DNA of 64,000 nucleotides from Stereum hirsutum FP-91666 SS1 (taxonomy: Eukaryota; Basidiomycota; Agaricomycetes; Russulales; Stereaceae), in the NCBI RefSeq assembly GCF_000264905.1, contig NW_006763135.1, positions 287,676 through 351,675 of the forward strand, written 5' to 3'. This document shows, piece by piece, positions 1 through 12,612 of this stretch; position 1 is the first letter of the stretch; each line of letters opens with the position of its first letter. The notes under the pieces are model-generated. The model ran no database searches, was not told the origin of the DNA, and was given only the letters and a program-made list of their open reading frames with translations. The translations under genes and the position numbers were made by a program.

Positions 1-229
1 CACGCCACTGCATTGGTATTTCATACTCCGCCGGCAGACTGCGGGTGACACTCAATCGCCGCTGAAGTTATTTTGCGTCTATCGATACGTCCATGATCCA
101 TCTTGCATCTATCTGTCGTCAAATATCCTTACACGATGGTACGTCACGACAATGTTTCTCGTTTGTTTTGTCGCAGTGCCGTCATCAACACAAGAAAAGC
201 ACGAATAGGATTAGGGCAGCCTGGAATGA
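1..229. other. left-edge intergenic DNA
   Basis: No coding potential with basidiomycete codon use or recognisable domain was seen on either strand. The stretch lies 3' of the giant GTPase gene and next to the TA-flanked inverted-repeat element. Confidence 0.4.
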
Positions 230-231
230 TA

Positions 232-497
232 CTGTACTTTTTCGACAAAGTGTTCGTCACGCATCACGCAGAGGGCGTCGGCGAACAGTTTTGGTCCCGG
301 GGTCACGCATACACACGGGTTCACGAACAGAAAATCGTGACGAATCTGCGCTGAAAATCACCCAAAATTCAATTTTTGGGAACTAATGCGAACAATTCCG
401 CTTGTTCGTCACGCGTGGCCCGCCCGAACGAACCGTGGCCCAGCGGTGGTCACGGCTGACATAATTCTCCCACGAACACTTGGTCGAAAAAGTACAG
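232..497. mobile_element. 266 bp TA-flanked MITE (Tc1/mariner-like)
   Basis: The two ends are inverted copies of each other. The left arm (232-258) begins CTGTACTTTTTCGAC and continues AAAGTGTTCGT. The right arm (471-497) is its reverse complement with about one mismatch. The arms are flanked directly by TA on both sides (230-231 and 498-499), as expected of Tc1/mariner-type insertion into TA. The interior has no transposase-like coding region, so this is a non-autonomous element. It sits about 200 bp beyond the stop codon of the giant GTPase gene. The arms and TA dinucleotides are seen directly; the superfamily assignment is inferred from the TA duplication alone. Confidence 0.65.
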
Positions 498-699
498 TAC
501 ACAAGACACCGTTCGAAAATGCGATTGGAACTGGCAGAAGTATGGGCGAGGTGAGAAAGTTCAAGGGAGTCATAGAAGCGGATGGGATAGGAAGCAAGAT
601 CACGGAAAGAAACAGAAAACGTAAGTGCTGAAGGAAAGAGTGCAAAAGTTCGAAGATAGTCATACATGAGACCGACTCGGAGGGAAACGGCGACAATTC

Positions 700-3600
700 T
701 CAGCGCATCAGCGAACCTCTCGGCTTACGCAACGACTCTGCCAGACCGAGAAAAGTCTGAGCCAGCTGAACCTAGAGATTCAAAACGAGTGAGAACATGT
801 AGTATCCATCGATTAAATATCATGCTATACCGTATCGAGTGCTTCAGAGTACGATGAAAGGATTGGCGCTGAGGCTATTGCACCAGGCGCAGGAGGCGCA
901 GCGTTCTGGACGTCGAGCGCGATCCTTGCCATCCTTCTTAAGACATCATTACCTGTACCGAACGAGACGGTATGAAGCGACAGTGGTTTTCTGTGCGGAA
1001 GTGATTAAGAATAGTATCTTGGTGGAAATGTAACCACTGTACCCGAGAGTAATCGCGTTACGACAGAGGTCTTGCACAGTCTGATCCGAGATACCACACT
1101 CTCCATCTGAGAGAAATATCATGACAGGAGTCCTGAGGTAGAGCAATCCCGTCAATACACATCACACATCATTATGTGATCTGGTAGTGTTCGTACCTTT
1201 CAGTGCTCCAGTGCCGCTGCATGACCGTTCTACCATGCGTCAATGCCGCCGTGAAGTCTGTACCACCGCGATCCTGGACTGCCAATACACTATCGAGAAG
1301 TTGATCTGGAGTACTCGTAAAATTGTTCATCACCCCTTCATGGATCTCGTGGTCAAAAAAGATGATGCTGTATGCATCTCTGCGGCCTCCAGTCGCCTGG
1401 GAACCGGGAGCATTGACAGCGGCGTGGCGGGAAGACCAGAAACCATGCAACGACGAATAAACTGCTCCTAGCCTATTTGGGCAGCTACGGTTGATCCGGG
1501 CAGTGACTGGAGTATCTGCAAGAGGACGCCTGTCGCTGTATCCCATGGATCCTGACCGATCGATGAGGAAGATACTTCACAGATGAAGGTGTGGGTCATC
1601 AGTCAAACAATAATCGTTAACGCGAGGAAACCTACATATGGTAGGCTTGTTGTAGCACAGCTGGGTTCTTGCATGCGAAAGAGTGGCCATCGTTCGAGAC
1701 ATACCCCAGGCCCGTCGCTCCACCTAAGGGCTGACGTGGATGGAATATTGGCAGCGTGCAATAGGATGGCTGAGCTGGGGCTGTTCCATTCCCAGCATGT
1801 TCTGGACCTGAAGACGCTTGCGTTGGTACAGTGCTCAGCACAGAGATGTACGTTGTGAATTCGCTTGCCTGCGCACATAGCATCGCTGGATAAATTTCGT
1901 CAACCGATGTGTTTGTTAGGCAACTGAATGTGACCGACATACCACTTCGCAAAGCTGGCTTGCTCCTCTCTCGAATATGGATCTACGTTTTCCTGTCAAT
2001 TTTCGGCTATGCTTGCCACGAACGGGAACAGAACTTACCACGGAACCCTATGGAATGTCTCCTTCAGTCTAGAGCTCCACTCCAAAAGAACCACAGTGCG
2101 TACCTGTTCTACTCCAGTATAGGCCGTGAGATATATGATCCTTGGGGCGATTAGGCTCAGGCTTAATGCGTGAGGAAATATGAAGCATGTCAGCCCCCTC
2201 GCATTGAACACCGGGTAAGGTTCGACAGAAATCAATGTGGGTATGTCTGCCCTGATCTAATCACAACATTATCGTCAGAAAAACAACATCAACATCAATA
2301 ATGTCCTTTTACCTTTACAAACGAGACTACACAGCATAGGAGCACCATCATCGTTCGAAGCGAACTTCCTGCCGTTGATCTCCATGGTAGCCTCATCCGG
2401 ACCGTCAATTGCCCATCGAGTCTTGGACATAGAACCATGGCTCGTCTCATGTTCTTGCTGTGGATGACCTGAGGAATTTGGTGATGCTCAACTACCGATA
2501 TGAAGAAGGGATTCCGAGTGCTTTACCTTGTGGGAGAGTGCAGTAGTAACCACAATTCTCGCATCTGGGAACGACATCAGTACTGAAGACGAGGAGATTG
2601 TACCGAAAACACACACCGCGCTTCGCAAAAATGGAACTGCTTCTTGTCGATGGTATGGCTGTGACTTCCTGGGTGATCCGTACCGCCGGGGGGTATGGGT
2701 ACGACGCAAGGTAGACGCCTCGCATCTGGTTAAGAGCAAGATACATAAGTCCCCTACATCTCGCGATCATGTGTGGTATCATACCTTGAGAGTACTGTTC
2801 AAAGTCGGTACATAAGTGTGTCACTGAGGACGTTTGGTTAGGGATCTCGTGAGATACACATACCTTCGTGTATTGAAACGTCTCATGCTTTCCGGTGAAG
2901 GTTGCCTCAATGGACTGAGGCGCTGTGTCTATCTGACAGATTCCAGTAGCAGTACAAAGAGCGTGGCAGGAATGGCTTTCTCTGTTCTACGTTCAGCATT
3001 GACAAAGCTTTCGGAAGACAACCGATGGACTGACCCGCAAAGATGAATAGCTTTATCTTCCAGCCCATGCAGGTGATCCCGATTAGAGCACCGCCTCTTG
3101 CACAACTGACAAGTGCATGGGCAAGACGGTTGGTTGCAGATGTGAACGTCATGATCATCCTCGCTAGTCTAGAATTCAGCGAACGGATTGCCAAGCTAAG
3201 AAAGTCCAGTGGCGGACCTTGGGACTATGCAGGTCTCAGAACAGGTGTACACCTCGCCACCAGATAACTTCACATCTTGCAAAGCACACGGCTAATGTGG
3301 AGATTCAGTTAGATAGACTGGGCATTGCGCAATGAAAGCACTCATTGATGACATACCAGGCCACAAGAATGAATGCGAGCAGAACATTTGTGGTCTTCGT
3401 CATGCCCGACCGTCTGGTGTACGTTAGCAACACCGATGGAATTCGTAAACATCTCAGCGTACCTTGGTGCACTCTCCCTGGCAACCCTTCTTGCCCCAAA
3501 GCACACACCGCTCGCCGCATAAGTGGGCTTCGACTATGCAAATGTGCTTTCCAGAATGACCAGCTCTGATACAGGTCGTTAGTTTCAATGCCGTGCACCG

Positions 3601-6600
3601 AGAAACCAGAAAGAGAACATACGGGAAGCCACAGGTTGGGATTTCACCTTCATGTTCCTCACCGAAGTCACACGCTGACCGACACCGATGGGATGTCCCG
3701 CAGTCGTGGGGGTCGTCTCGTTCATGAGCGCGACCCTTTAAGCATGATAGAAGGCAGCCAGCACACTTGGCCTTACATATCTGCACGTGTGACCTGTTTC
3801 CAAAGCGTATTAGTGCGCACATAGGTAGATCAAGCAGTGAGAGACCAACCTCATATCGACAATCATGCTATCAAGCGTCCTTCGCAGAGTATCGATGTTC
3901 GCATGTTCAGTCTTTTGGAAGCGTGAGAGGTTAGATGATATCCACTCCTGGACATGGGCCACCCTCGCGTCAAGGAGGTCGTCTAGGTGAGCCGAGAGTT
4001 CGTCAGTCCAGTCAATGTCAGACTTTGTATGTCTGTCGTCATTTCTCAGTGTCCAGCTATCGATGAGCGCGGATAACATCGACTCTCGAAGCCCAGGTTC
4101 TGTATGACCGTTCGAAAGGAAGAAACGAGCGGAGGTATCATCCATTTCAACGACGGCATCCATATCGAAGTTCTAGATCAAATAAGGTCACATTTCGCTC
4201 AGCGAAATACCGGATGAAAGTGTCTCACCTTCAATGGTTCGCTCGTGAGTTCATTATCTACTGAGCCTGAGCTCAGTGCCATTGGTAGCAACGCCAGAAG
4301 TCTTTGAGCTCGGTGGGCCAAAAGCGTTTCTAAGCAGAAAGACAAGCTCAAAACCGGATTCAGGCATGTCTATTGAAAAAGGCGACTCACGATCCATAGC
4401 ACCCCAGTCGTTGGCCTTTAAGATGTCAGCGATTCTTTTCTTGTAGTAGAGGGTAATGACACGGAAATGAGGGCATACCTTGAGCTTCGCCATCAGTGTC
4501 TTAATCATGACCAAGAACTCTCCCGCAGACGGATGTGTCACAGTCTGTTTATCGAGTCGCTTCTTGAGGCTCTGGAACAACTGGTAGAACTGCTTCGACT
4601 CTATGACTGGCCATGGAATAATGTCGAGCTTCCCGCCGTGAAGACGCGTGATGAAATTTGCCTCTTGTTCGTCTTGAACGATCTTCTGAAACTTGAGAGA
4701 GAACCTTCAAGCGGTGGATCAGGTTCATGCTCACTATAACCTCAGAGAAGACTAGGATGTACGTACTCGCGCTTGATCTCTGCCTTGTCTGTATCAACCA
4801 CGTCCTTGATCACAATAGCTAGAGTACTCTGGAAGAGGGATGGATTTGCGGCTGGATCGAGGACGGAGGAAGAGGATTGAAAGGACTGGAACAATCCCGT
4901 GATGTCACGGCTCAGGGCGAAGTTGGTACGGAAGATGACAAGGTTCGATATGGCAGTGTTGAAAAGCACAAGGAGTGTATCTTCCTGAGCAGAGCGCTCG
5001 ATACTGTGAACACCTAGAGTCAGATTGCGTAAGTCAAAGTGACGATGCGGACCGAGAAGGGAAAGGAGGTGCCTTCAAAATCAAGAGCAACTATCAACGC
5101 GTCATCCGTAGGCGTCAAAGCCATCCATACGCCCTCTGCAAACATAGAATTGACATTTATGAGCAGTCGCTTCGACTGTGGCTACTGCATGGTGCTCACC
5201 AGTCGTCCTCATAGCACTCCCTGCGAAGGATGTATCAACCAGATGGTTCAAGGCGAAACTCTTCCCAACCGATTGTTCTCCTATGATGAAAGAGTTCAGC
5301 GAGCCGTCGTCTACGCTTAGTATGGAATACAAGTTCATTTACCCATGGATGAAACCACTCTAACGGGCTGGACAGAAAGCACGAAGAGTCAACTAACTTT
5401 CGGCTAGAAGGTAGATCGTAAACTCTCGTGACCTACCTTCGACGCCATGTAGGACTGGAATATAGATTCATACCTAGAAACTACGTCAGCGTGGTGAGCG
5501 GTGATATCGGAGCATACACATACCATCCGAGAGTAACACTATCGACGATAGTACTGACGTCGGCGCCCAAAAGCGATCTCTCTAACTCCGCCGAAGAAAC
5601 ACCGTCCTTCAACGGAATGAAACGGTTTTCACGGCAGATTGCGATATGCAGAGGAATCAGACAGAAAATGTCGACGATCCATTGGCCTGCTTTGAGACGC
5701 GAGACCTCCCAGGCTTGGTCGAAGAACGAGGATAAAACAAGAGACTGTCGATTGACAGCAGTCACCAGGGTGTTCTTCAGCTCGTCTCCCGTTGGTTTCC
5801 GTGTTCGCTGCTCGAAAGACTGGATGAGGTCGCTGAAGTGGGGTTGATACTTGCCGAAGTCGCGGTCCGTGATGAACGCCAATTGTTTCGGTCTCCTGGA
5901 TGACGTGATGTTTTGGCGTTGAACTGCGGCAACGACCGGGAACCGAGTCCATACATCGACGTGGCAATCAATGAGACAGTTATGCAAGCTCGCTCCCGTA
6001 GCATCTCCAGTATTGGAGCTCCTAGACGCCTTCTCCTTGAACATGAACTCCGTGACCTTCTTCGTGATGTCGAGAGCGATGGAAAAGCATTGATAATCCT
6101 CCGACAAAGCAACGATGTGCACGACATTCCTACTACCGAGTGAAGTGACGACCAACGAATGTGCCGTGAGATCTGGGAAGTCTAGTGGTATGCCCTCGGA
6201 GGCTCCAAAAGTAGGCCAATGATAAGCGCGGAAGGACACGCCGTCATCGCGCTTGTTGAGAAGAATGAGACAGCTACCGTCTGGCGTCGAGTAGGCGGCG
6301 AGCGGGATCTGAGGTAAATCCAAAGATGCAGGTCTACGAGCAATTTTGCCGTTAAGATTTCGAGTGAGCTCATATGGTCAAGACATTACGCACCTGCATT
6401 GCTGCGTCACCAAGGAGAATATCCTAGCGCGGCCTCCTGAGTCGATGAGAAGAATTTCGTGAGTGCCAGATATGAAGCGTATGTGGCTCAGGCTGACGTC
6501 CTCTGAGTACCATGGCTTGAGACTGATCGTGCTACCGAGCGCTTGGGGAGAACTGAATTTCTCGTCATAGACAAAGATGTTTAGATCGAGCTTTTCCATC

Positions 6601-9600
6601 CGATGTGTGAGCTCTCAGACACGTCTTATGATCACACGATATCTTGACAAACCTTGGTCGTACTGCATAACGCAAATGTACGCTTGCTTTCATCGAACGC
6701 AAACTTGAAGGATTCTCCTATTTTCGCGCGGTCGAATGATTTCCACCTCTGCCGCTGAAGTGCACCATCCATCGCGGACAGTGATTCCAGACAGACAAGA
6801 ATATGGCCCCGGCGATCATCGATGAGGAGTAGTAACCTGTCATTTTCTAGCAGTTGCGCGTGGCTGTAGAGATGAGTCGTTCAGCTTCGAGGATATAGAT
6901 TGATTATATGTTACTTACAGAATTAGGTAGTGAAGCTCAAGCCGGAAGGAATAAGAGAGTCTTTCATTGACCTCAGGCCGCGGAACAAACGCAGGATTCA
7001 GCTGGAGAGTTTGCAGATGATCGGCTGAGAGATTGAGACGATGGAGCTTGTACTCGAAGACTGCGTTCAGATGGAACTCTTGTCGACCTGTAATTCTATA
7101 CGACACTGAGAAGATAATCAATCCAAAGTTGCCATATGCAGAGCCGTTAAATATTGAACTGACCGCCAGAACCATATCTCGAGGGTTCGATATCCACCTT
7201 CTCGATGAAAAAAGACTGTCTAACCAGCACGACATAAGCCAACAGGCAAGGACGGTGAATTAAAAAACTCACAACTTCTCTGTCCTCGGTTGTGCCTCCA
7301 TGTCATCGAAAAACTGAAGACGAGAATCTTTCAGGGATACTTCCCGCTGCGAGGCAGCTTCACGATCAATCTGGAGAACGCAATCCTCCTTCTGTATCAT
7401 TTCCACTGGGCTCATGAGCTTCTCTACCGCCTTCCTGATGGCTATAGATAATTTATCGTAGACTATGTCCAGCATTTCGTGAGCAAGGTCCGTCAGGAGA
7501 GGAATACGTGCGACTCGGTCTGCGAGGCCGGCTAAGAACTCTGGGTCGGAGATGGCATTAGCCTCATCAAATGCGCGCGCGATGACCGCTTGCTCCTCGT
7601 CCCTATCTGTGGATGCAGAGAAGATCTTCAAGGCCCACCCAAAGCCGGTGGTCTTTTGTTTCTGTGGCGTGTGGAAGAAGGCCTCGTCAGCCAATATGTC
7701 CGATACCAGTTTCTCCTTCTCGTCTTCCGCAATATCGGCTCGGGCATCTAGGCACCGTTCTATGGCGATAGCCCGCCGTTTGTGCGCGGTGAAATGACGA
7801 GAATCAATTTTGCCATCTAGATTCCGAGTGGCCATCTCCCTTCGCACCGCAGCCTCGATCTTCGGGAAAAGACTACTCAGACTAGAGTATCGATCTGAAA
7901 GCGTGCTTCAAGATGATGAAAGGGAGCCTTAAAAAAATTGAAACATACCCGCATAGTTTGTCGCCTCTTTCGAACCATCACCATCCTCCTGAAGAGTCTT
8001 ATCCGATGAAAGCCGAAGTCGGCCAAGGTCAAGGAACCTATATGCGAAAGCCTTATAGGTCATAAAGCAATGTCATAGCTTGGGGATGTACGTACGGAAA
8101 TGAAGACGCTACTCGAGAAAGAATTTCGTGGTAGAGTGTAAGTTTGAGGTCGTCGTGATCGCGTGCCAACCTCTCATTGAGCTCTCTTTTGTTGGTCTCT
8201 CTTGTATGGGAAGTGGCGCGTTCTATCTCTGCCTTACGAGCATTCCATGCTTTGCACGGGGTTGGGTATCGCTTCTGAAACCCTGCCTCGACGATGAGGG
8301 TGAGGGCTTCCTCGCCGAGGTCAACGGACAAGTGGAAAGCGAAGTCCGGATTCTCCCTGTCATTTGATGTAAAGATCCACGATAAACATATAAACCATGA
8401 CCACGGTAGCAAGATGAGAAAGAAAATCATGTCACTCACAGAGTCTGTTTAAAAAGAGTCTTGGTAAACGACTCGCTCCTTATTTCCTTGCCTCGAACTG
8501 TTGGCGCGATGTATTGGCACGTTATGAAGGCTGGGCTCGTTTCGCCATCAATGAGCTGAGGCTTGAGATTATGACGTTCGGTAGCTGGGCATGAGGGTTG
8601 AATGGTGGGAACAAATCGTTTCAAATTGATCTACGAGGAAAGTTAAGACATGCGGTGGTATAATGTCCGAGAGACGTACTTCGAAACCTTGTCGCGCCTC
8701 AACGTTTTCGTCCTGCTCGTTAGTCTTTGCGACTTCGAAGGTGAACAAACGGTCATCATCGTCATCATCTTCCATATCTACGTCATCTTGGACTTGGTCG
8801 TCGGTCCATACTAGGGATCGGGCGTGCTCCGGCGAGACCATGCAAAGAATTTGGTCCGCTATCTTCGTCAAGTATCTGAACAATAGTACATTAGGTGATT
8901 TACCACAGCAAATAATACATCGACTGACCGCATGAATGTGATTCGGTTTCGTCTTACAGATGAGACTGTGCTGTCATCCCAAGTGGTGTCTTCAGGCCAA
9001 TACACGATGTATAGTTCTTCATCAGAGCTCCCGGAGCAGAGCGAGCGGAGTGCATATATGCCAGAGCGAAGTTTCGGCCCGTTTGAATCATCCTGAGGGC
9101 TCCGAAGCAGCTCAGCACTGCAGAAGGTCATGAGTGTTGCTCACTTGCCCCCCCAAAAGAGTTGATACGGACGTAGTGGCATTGATCACGTTGAGAGACA
9201 GGAAAAAGGCAACAAGTTCATCCTTGCTTCCGTATACCCCCATCGGCTTGACCGCGACATCGTCTAGGTTCTTGAAATTGACCTTCGTAAGGGAAGTATA
9301 GGCACCTGGCGAAAGAGTGTTGATGAACTCCGCCAGCGAGTCTTGCGCGATGACGACCTTTTCGACTGCGAAACGAGATGTGATTAGTGCGTTCTAAACC
9401 TATACGTTTCGTGTTCAAGTTACCTGTGCCCCCGCTACCTTGTTCGGTGATGAGATCAAGGATTCTGTACATTCCCTGGATCGATCGCAAGAGGTCAGAA
9501 GGCTGAACAGCCCCGAGCTTCGAGCGGCGAGCGGTGCTTGGTCCTTGAGACGATGGCTACGCAGACACGAGAAAAAAAAGCAAGAATTTATCCTTATGAG

Positions 9601-10146
9601 TGGTATATCACTCCAAGGGATATTTAACGTACATCGACATCCATTTTGTCTCCACTCTGGGACTTCTCACGCGCATCAGCAAGGGTCGCACGCTTGATGG
9701 GTTGTGAAGCAGCATCGTCGGCGAAATCTTCCCGTGATCTCTTGGAGTTCTGATAGAAACATGAGGTGTTGAGGATTTTATTATGAAGCTTCCTCTTACA
9801 AGTGAATTGAGACCTTATATTCCGTCGAAGAAGTGGCGTACGGAGGTTTTTGACGAAGACGAAGTCCAGTAAAAGAACGATAAGAAGCGGTTTTCGAAAG
9901 ACATAAAACAAGGTCTCAACGGGGTGGTCTCACCGAGGTCATCAATCTTATCGTTGTCATCTACCAATGTGAAGAAAGAATTGTGTACGTTGATAGGTGG
10001 CGTTTTGGAGGACAAAGGGAAATGACAACGTTGGTTATTAGCACAAACGGGAAGATGGATCTTTGAAAATACGACCCACCAAAAGGAGTCACAAATCCAC
10101 TAGTAGCATCAAAGAATGAATCAACAGAGCTATTGTCATCGTCCAT
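700..10146 (-). CDS. giant GB1/GBP-type GTPase with Cys-rich region and C-terminal VWA domain
   Basis: Very large multi-exon gene, roughly 2,400-2,600 residues. The start ATG is at 10146-10144, first exon 10146-10080, reading MDDDNSSVDSFFD. The product continues with an acidic, Lys/Arg-containing N-terminal region (to about 9635) and long helical or propeller-like segments (9.5-5.4 kb). The G domain follows: Walker A GEQSVGKS at about 5281-5258, a TTEGVWM switch across an intron, and DFEG in place of the GBP DTEG motif. A Cys/His-rich region spans about 3820-2300 and ends with HGSMSKTRWAIDG near 2420. The VWA domain has MIDAS DRSGSM near 1560-1545 and IFLSDGECG near 1115. The last residues are SLRKPRGSLMR, with the stop at 702-700. 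The architecture matches a family of huge fungal proteins. GTP hydrolysis and metal-dependent ligand binding are inferred from motifs; the biological role is unknown. Exact internal splice sites were not all resolved. Confidence 0.8.
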
Positions 10147-10374
10147 GGTTGCAGACGGGTATGAGTATGAAGACAGCCCCTAGCCCAGTGGGTGAGCATA
10201 TAAACGCATGCCCGCCGCCACTGGAATTGTGTTTCACACTCCGCCGGAAGATCGCGACTGAGAGCCACGCCACACCAATACCAACCCCTGTACCCCACAT
10301 CGCCATTGTCTTTCAACAAGCCTTGAACACCCACTCCTTCGACTCTCATCAAGTACACTCGATCATCAAAAATT
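10147..10374. promoter_or_regulatory. shared divergent promoter region
   Basis: Only 228 bp separate the start codon of the giant GTPase gene (minus strand) from the probable start of the RBR ligase gene (plus strand), so both core promoters must lie here. No clear TATA box was seen. The function follows from gene geometry, not from a recognised motif. Confidence 0.5.
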
Positions 10375-12612
10375 ATGCATAAACACAATGTGTGGCAACG
10401 GCCGTTAAATCCAGGCTTGGACGACCGAACACAATTGCGCACCGGTGGCTCTCATGAAACTCGGGTCGTTTCTCACCCGGGTACAAGTCAATATAGTAGT
10501 AAAGGATCATCTGCTTGTGGACTTATATGCATGAACTGGTGTCGCCTCGTTACTCAATGCTTTCAGGCGGGCCAACGCGGCGAAATGCTGCTATGCCACA
10601 TTCTTACTTCGGCTTTCGTGGAGGTGCGTTACGCCACAATTGTTTCTCGGGGTAAGCGGCTCGATTGTGTACAGTCCTTAAACGATAGAATAGGAGGCTG
10701 TGTCTATATGTGCCAACTGGACTAGTACGAAGCACCTCGAGGTTGAAGATGTGTTCCGTACACCTCTCTTCACCAAGTCGCTTTCCATGGTCTCTACGAA
10801 GTATGGCAGCCCTGATCATGCAGCCTTTTCCGATATATTCTCGTAAGTGGTCTTCCATTTACACCCATTTTTTCCCTTACATTTGTTGAGTATAGTGAAC
10901 TGCAATCACTCGGTGCTCGCGGCTCACTTGCAGTTTGCATTATCACTCGACCACCGGAGATCCTCGCCTGCACATGTATCACCCTGTCCAGGGAACGCAC
11001 AGAGTACATCATATTCGACTCCCATCCTCGTCCCCAACACCCTGATGGCTCCGGGATCGTACTTTGCAAATCAGCTCATGCAGCCGCATCTCACCTGACA
11101 CAGCTCCTCGCTGTCGACCGACGACTTCTGCAAGACCCATCGCTACAATGGCAAGCTCAACTGCTGTCACAGTATTCAGGTCATATATTCGTACAAAAGG
11201 GAGCAGCCCCTTTCTCCGAAGACAATTCAGCTCTCATCCAGACTGTGATTGAGTCCAGCTTGGAGCTGCTATCACTCAAAGCCGAGTTGGTCGACCTCAG
11301 GTTCCGGAATACGTCACTCACCAACGACACCGAGCGACTGGAGCGAGATATTGATGATCTGGAGACTAAGAACCGTGAAATAAAGCTGCAGCTGCGTGAA
11401 AGACGTGCTCCTCGCGAATATCCAGCCTTTGTGAGCATAGCCCACTATTCTATTGTCGAGTCGCTTCTAATAGTCCGATATTAGCATCCGGGACCGATCC
11501 TGCCGTCCACCGGGAAAGGCAAAGCCAGGGACGTTGATATATCTGATGACTCCGTCATGGCTCAAATTATGCAGGCAACGCTCAACGATGAGGATAGTCT
11601 ACTGTCTGCTGAGCGTGTGAGGCTGTCAAGCATGGTCCCAGCTACTTTCGCCTGTGGCGTCTGTATGGACGATCTTGAAGAAGACTATGTTGCTCGTGTC
11701 GACAGTTGCAAACATTGTCTTTGCCGCGACTGTCTACGAGGCTACATTCGCTCGAAACTACAAGAGCACCGTTATCCTATTCTATGCCCTGTGTGCACGG
11801 CCGAAACGAACCGAAGTGACGCCGTCGGTGGTACGTGTGTTTGCTTCTGTCGAATCATTGCCTCTAGCTGAACTATCCGGTATGTAGTCGTGTCAGAGAA
11901 TATTATTCGTGATATAGGAGTGTCAGACGAAGAGTATGCCGTGTTCGAAGAAATGCAAATGTCGAACTTCTCGATTATACTTCATTGTCGTCTGTGAGTA
12001 TGTCATAGTGCTCACCGTCTTGTCACACCGTTCACGAGTTGTTCGCATTCACAGATGCAAGAATTCGGTTTTTGTCGACCGAGAAGAATATCAAGAGAGT
12101 CGTATACTCACATGCCCCCTACCAGGATGTCTTCATGCTTGGTGCAAAAACTGCCAACAGCAAATCGATATGGCCGGTCCTCCCCACTCGTGCGATGGTT
12201 CCTCGGAACTTGAGCATCTCATGCGCGAGCGTGGATGGAAGCACTGCCCAGGTGATGCTTCCTAACGATATTGTTCCATCATGTCCTCTCCTTACGCGCT
12301 TCTTTAGGCTGCCAGACGCCTATACAGAAAGCATCAGGATGTAACCATATGACGGTGAGCGTTTCTCGTCAACTATAACTGCTGTGTGTGTGTTCTTAAA
12401 TTCACCGTGACCGCCGCTACCCCAGTGTTTATCTCCGGGATGTAATACGTACGTGCAATTTTTCACATTTCCGTTCATGTCTAATGAGTGACTGTAGACA
12501 TTTCTGCTACGTTTGTGGTGGGATGATCGTTCAATCTGCTCTTCGAAGAGAGGTCGAGCGATCCGTTACAGAGCATTATCGACGATGCCAGTTGTTCGAA
12601 GTACCGAACTAG
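10375..12612 (+). CDS. RBR-type E3 ubiquitin ligase with N-terminal cysteine-peptidase-like region
   Basis: Nine exons join in phase to 588 residues: 10375-10623, 10694-10842, 10896-11430, 11485-11830, 11888-11993, 12055-12251, 12308-12354, 12426-12448, 12498-12612. The first ~190 residues contain GSSACGL and, further on, FDSHPRPQHPDG, a Cys...Asp-Ser-His layout like that of papain-fold deubiquitinases. A coiled-coil-like stretch follows (about 11250-11410). RING1 starts CGVCMDD (11670). The IBR runs from LHCRLCKNSVFVD to the CPLPGCLHAWC segment. RING2 is HCPGCQTPIQKASGCNHMTC, then SPGCNTHFCYVCGG. The Cys of ASGCNHM is the position that carries ubiquitin in RBR ligases. The ligase call is strong; peptidase activity is inference. 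The oxyanion-type Gln before the Cys appears to be Lys here (SSKGSSACG), so this half may be inactive. The start ATG is the first in frame, but an upstream exon cannot be excluded. Confidence 0.88.

Noticed and set aside
1172..1546. Independent small minus-strand gene
   Set aside because: It encodes the middle of the VWA domain and is an exon of the giant GTPase gene.
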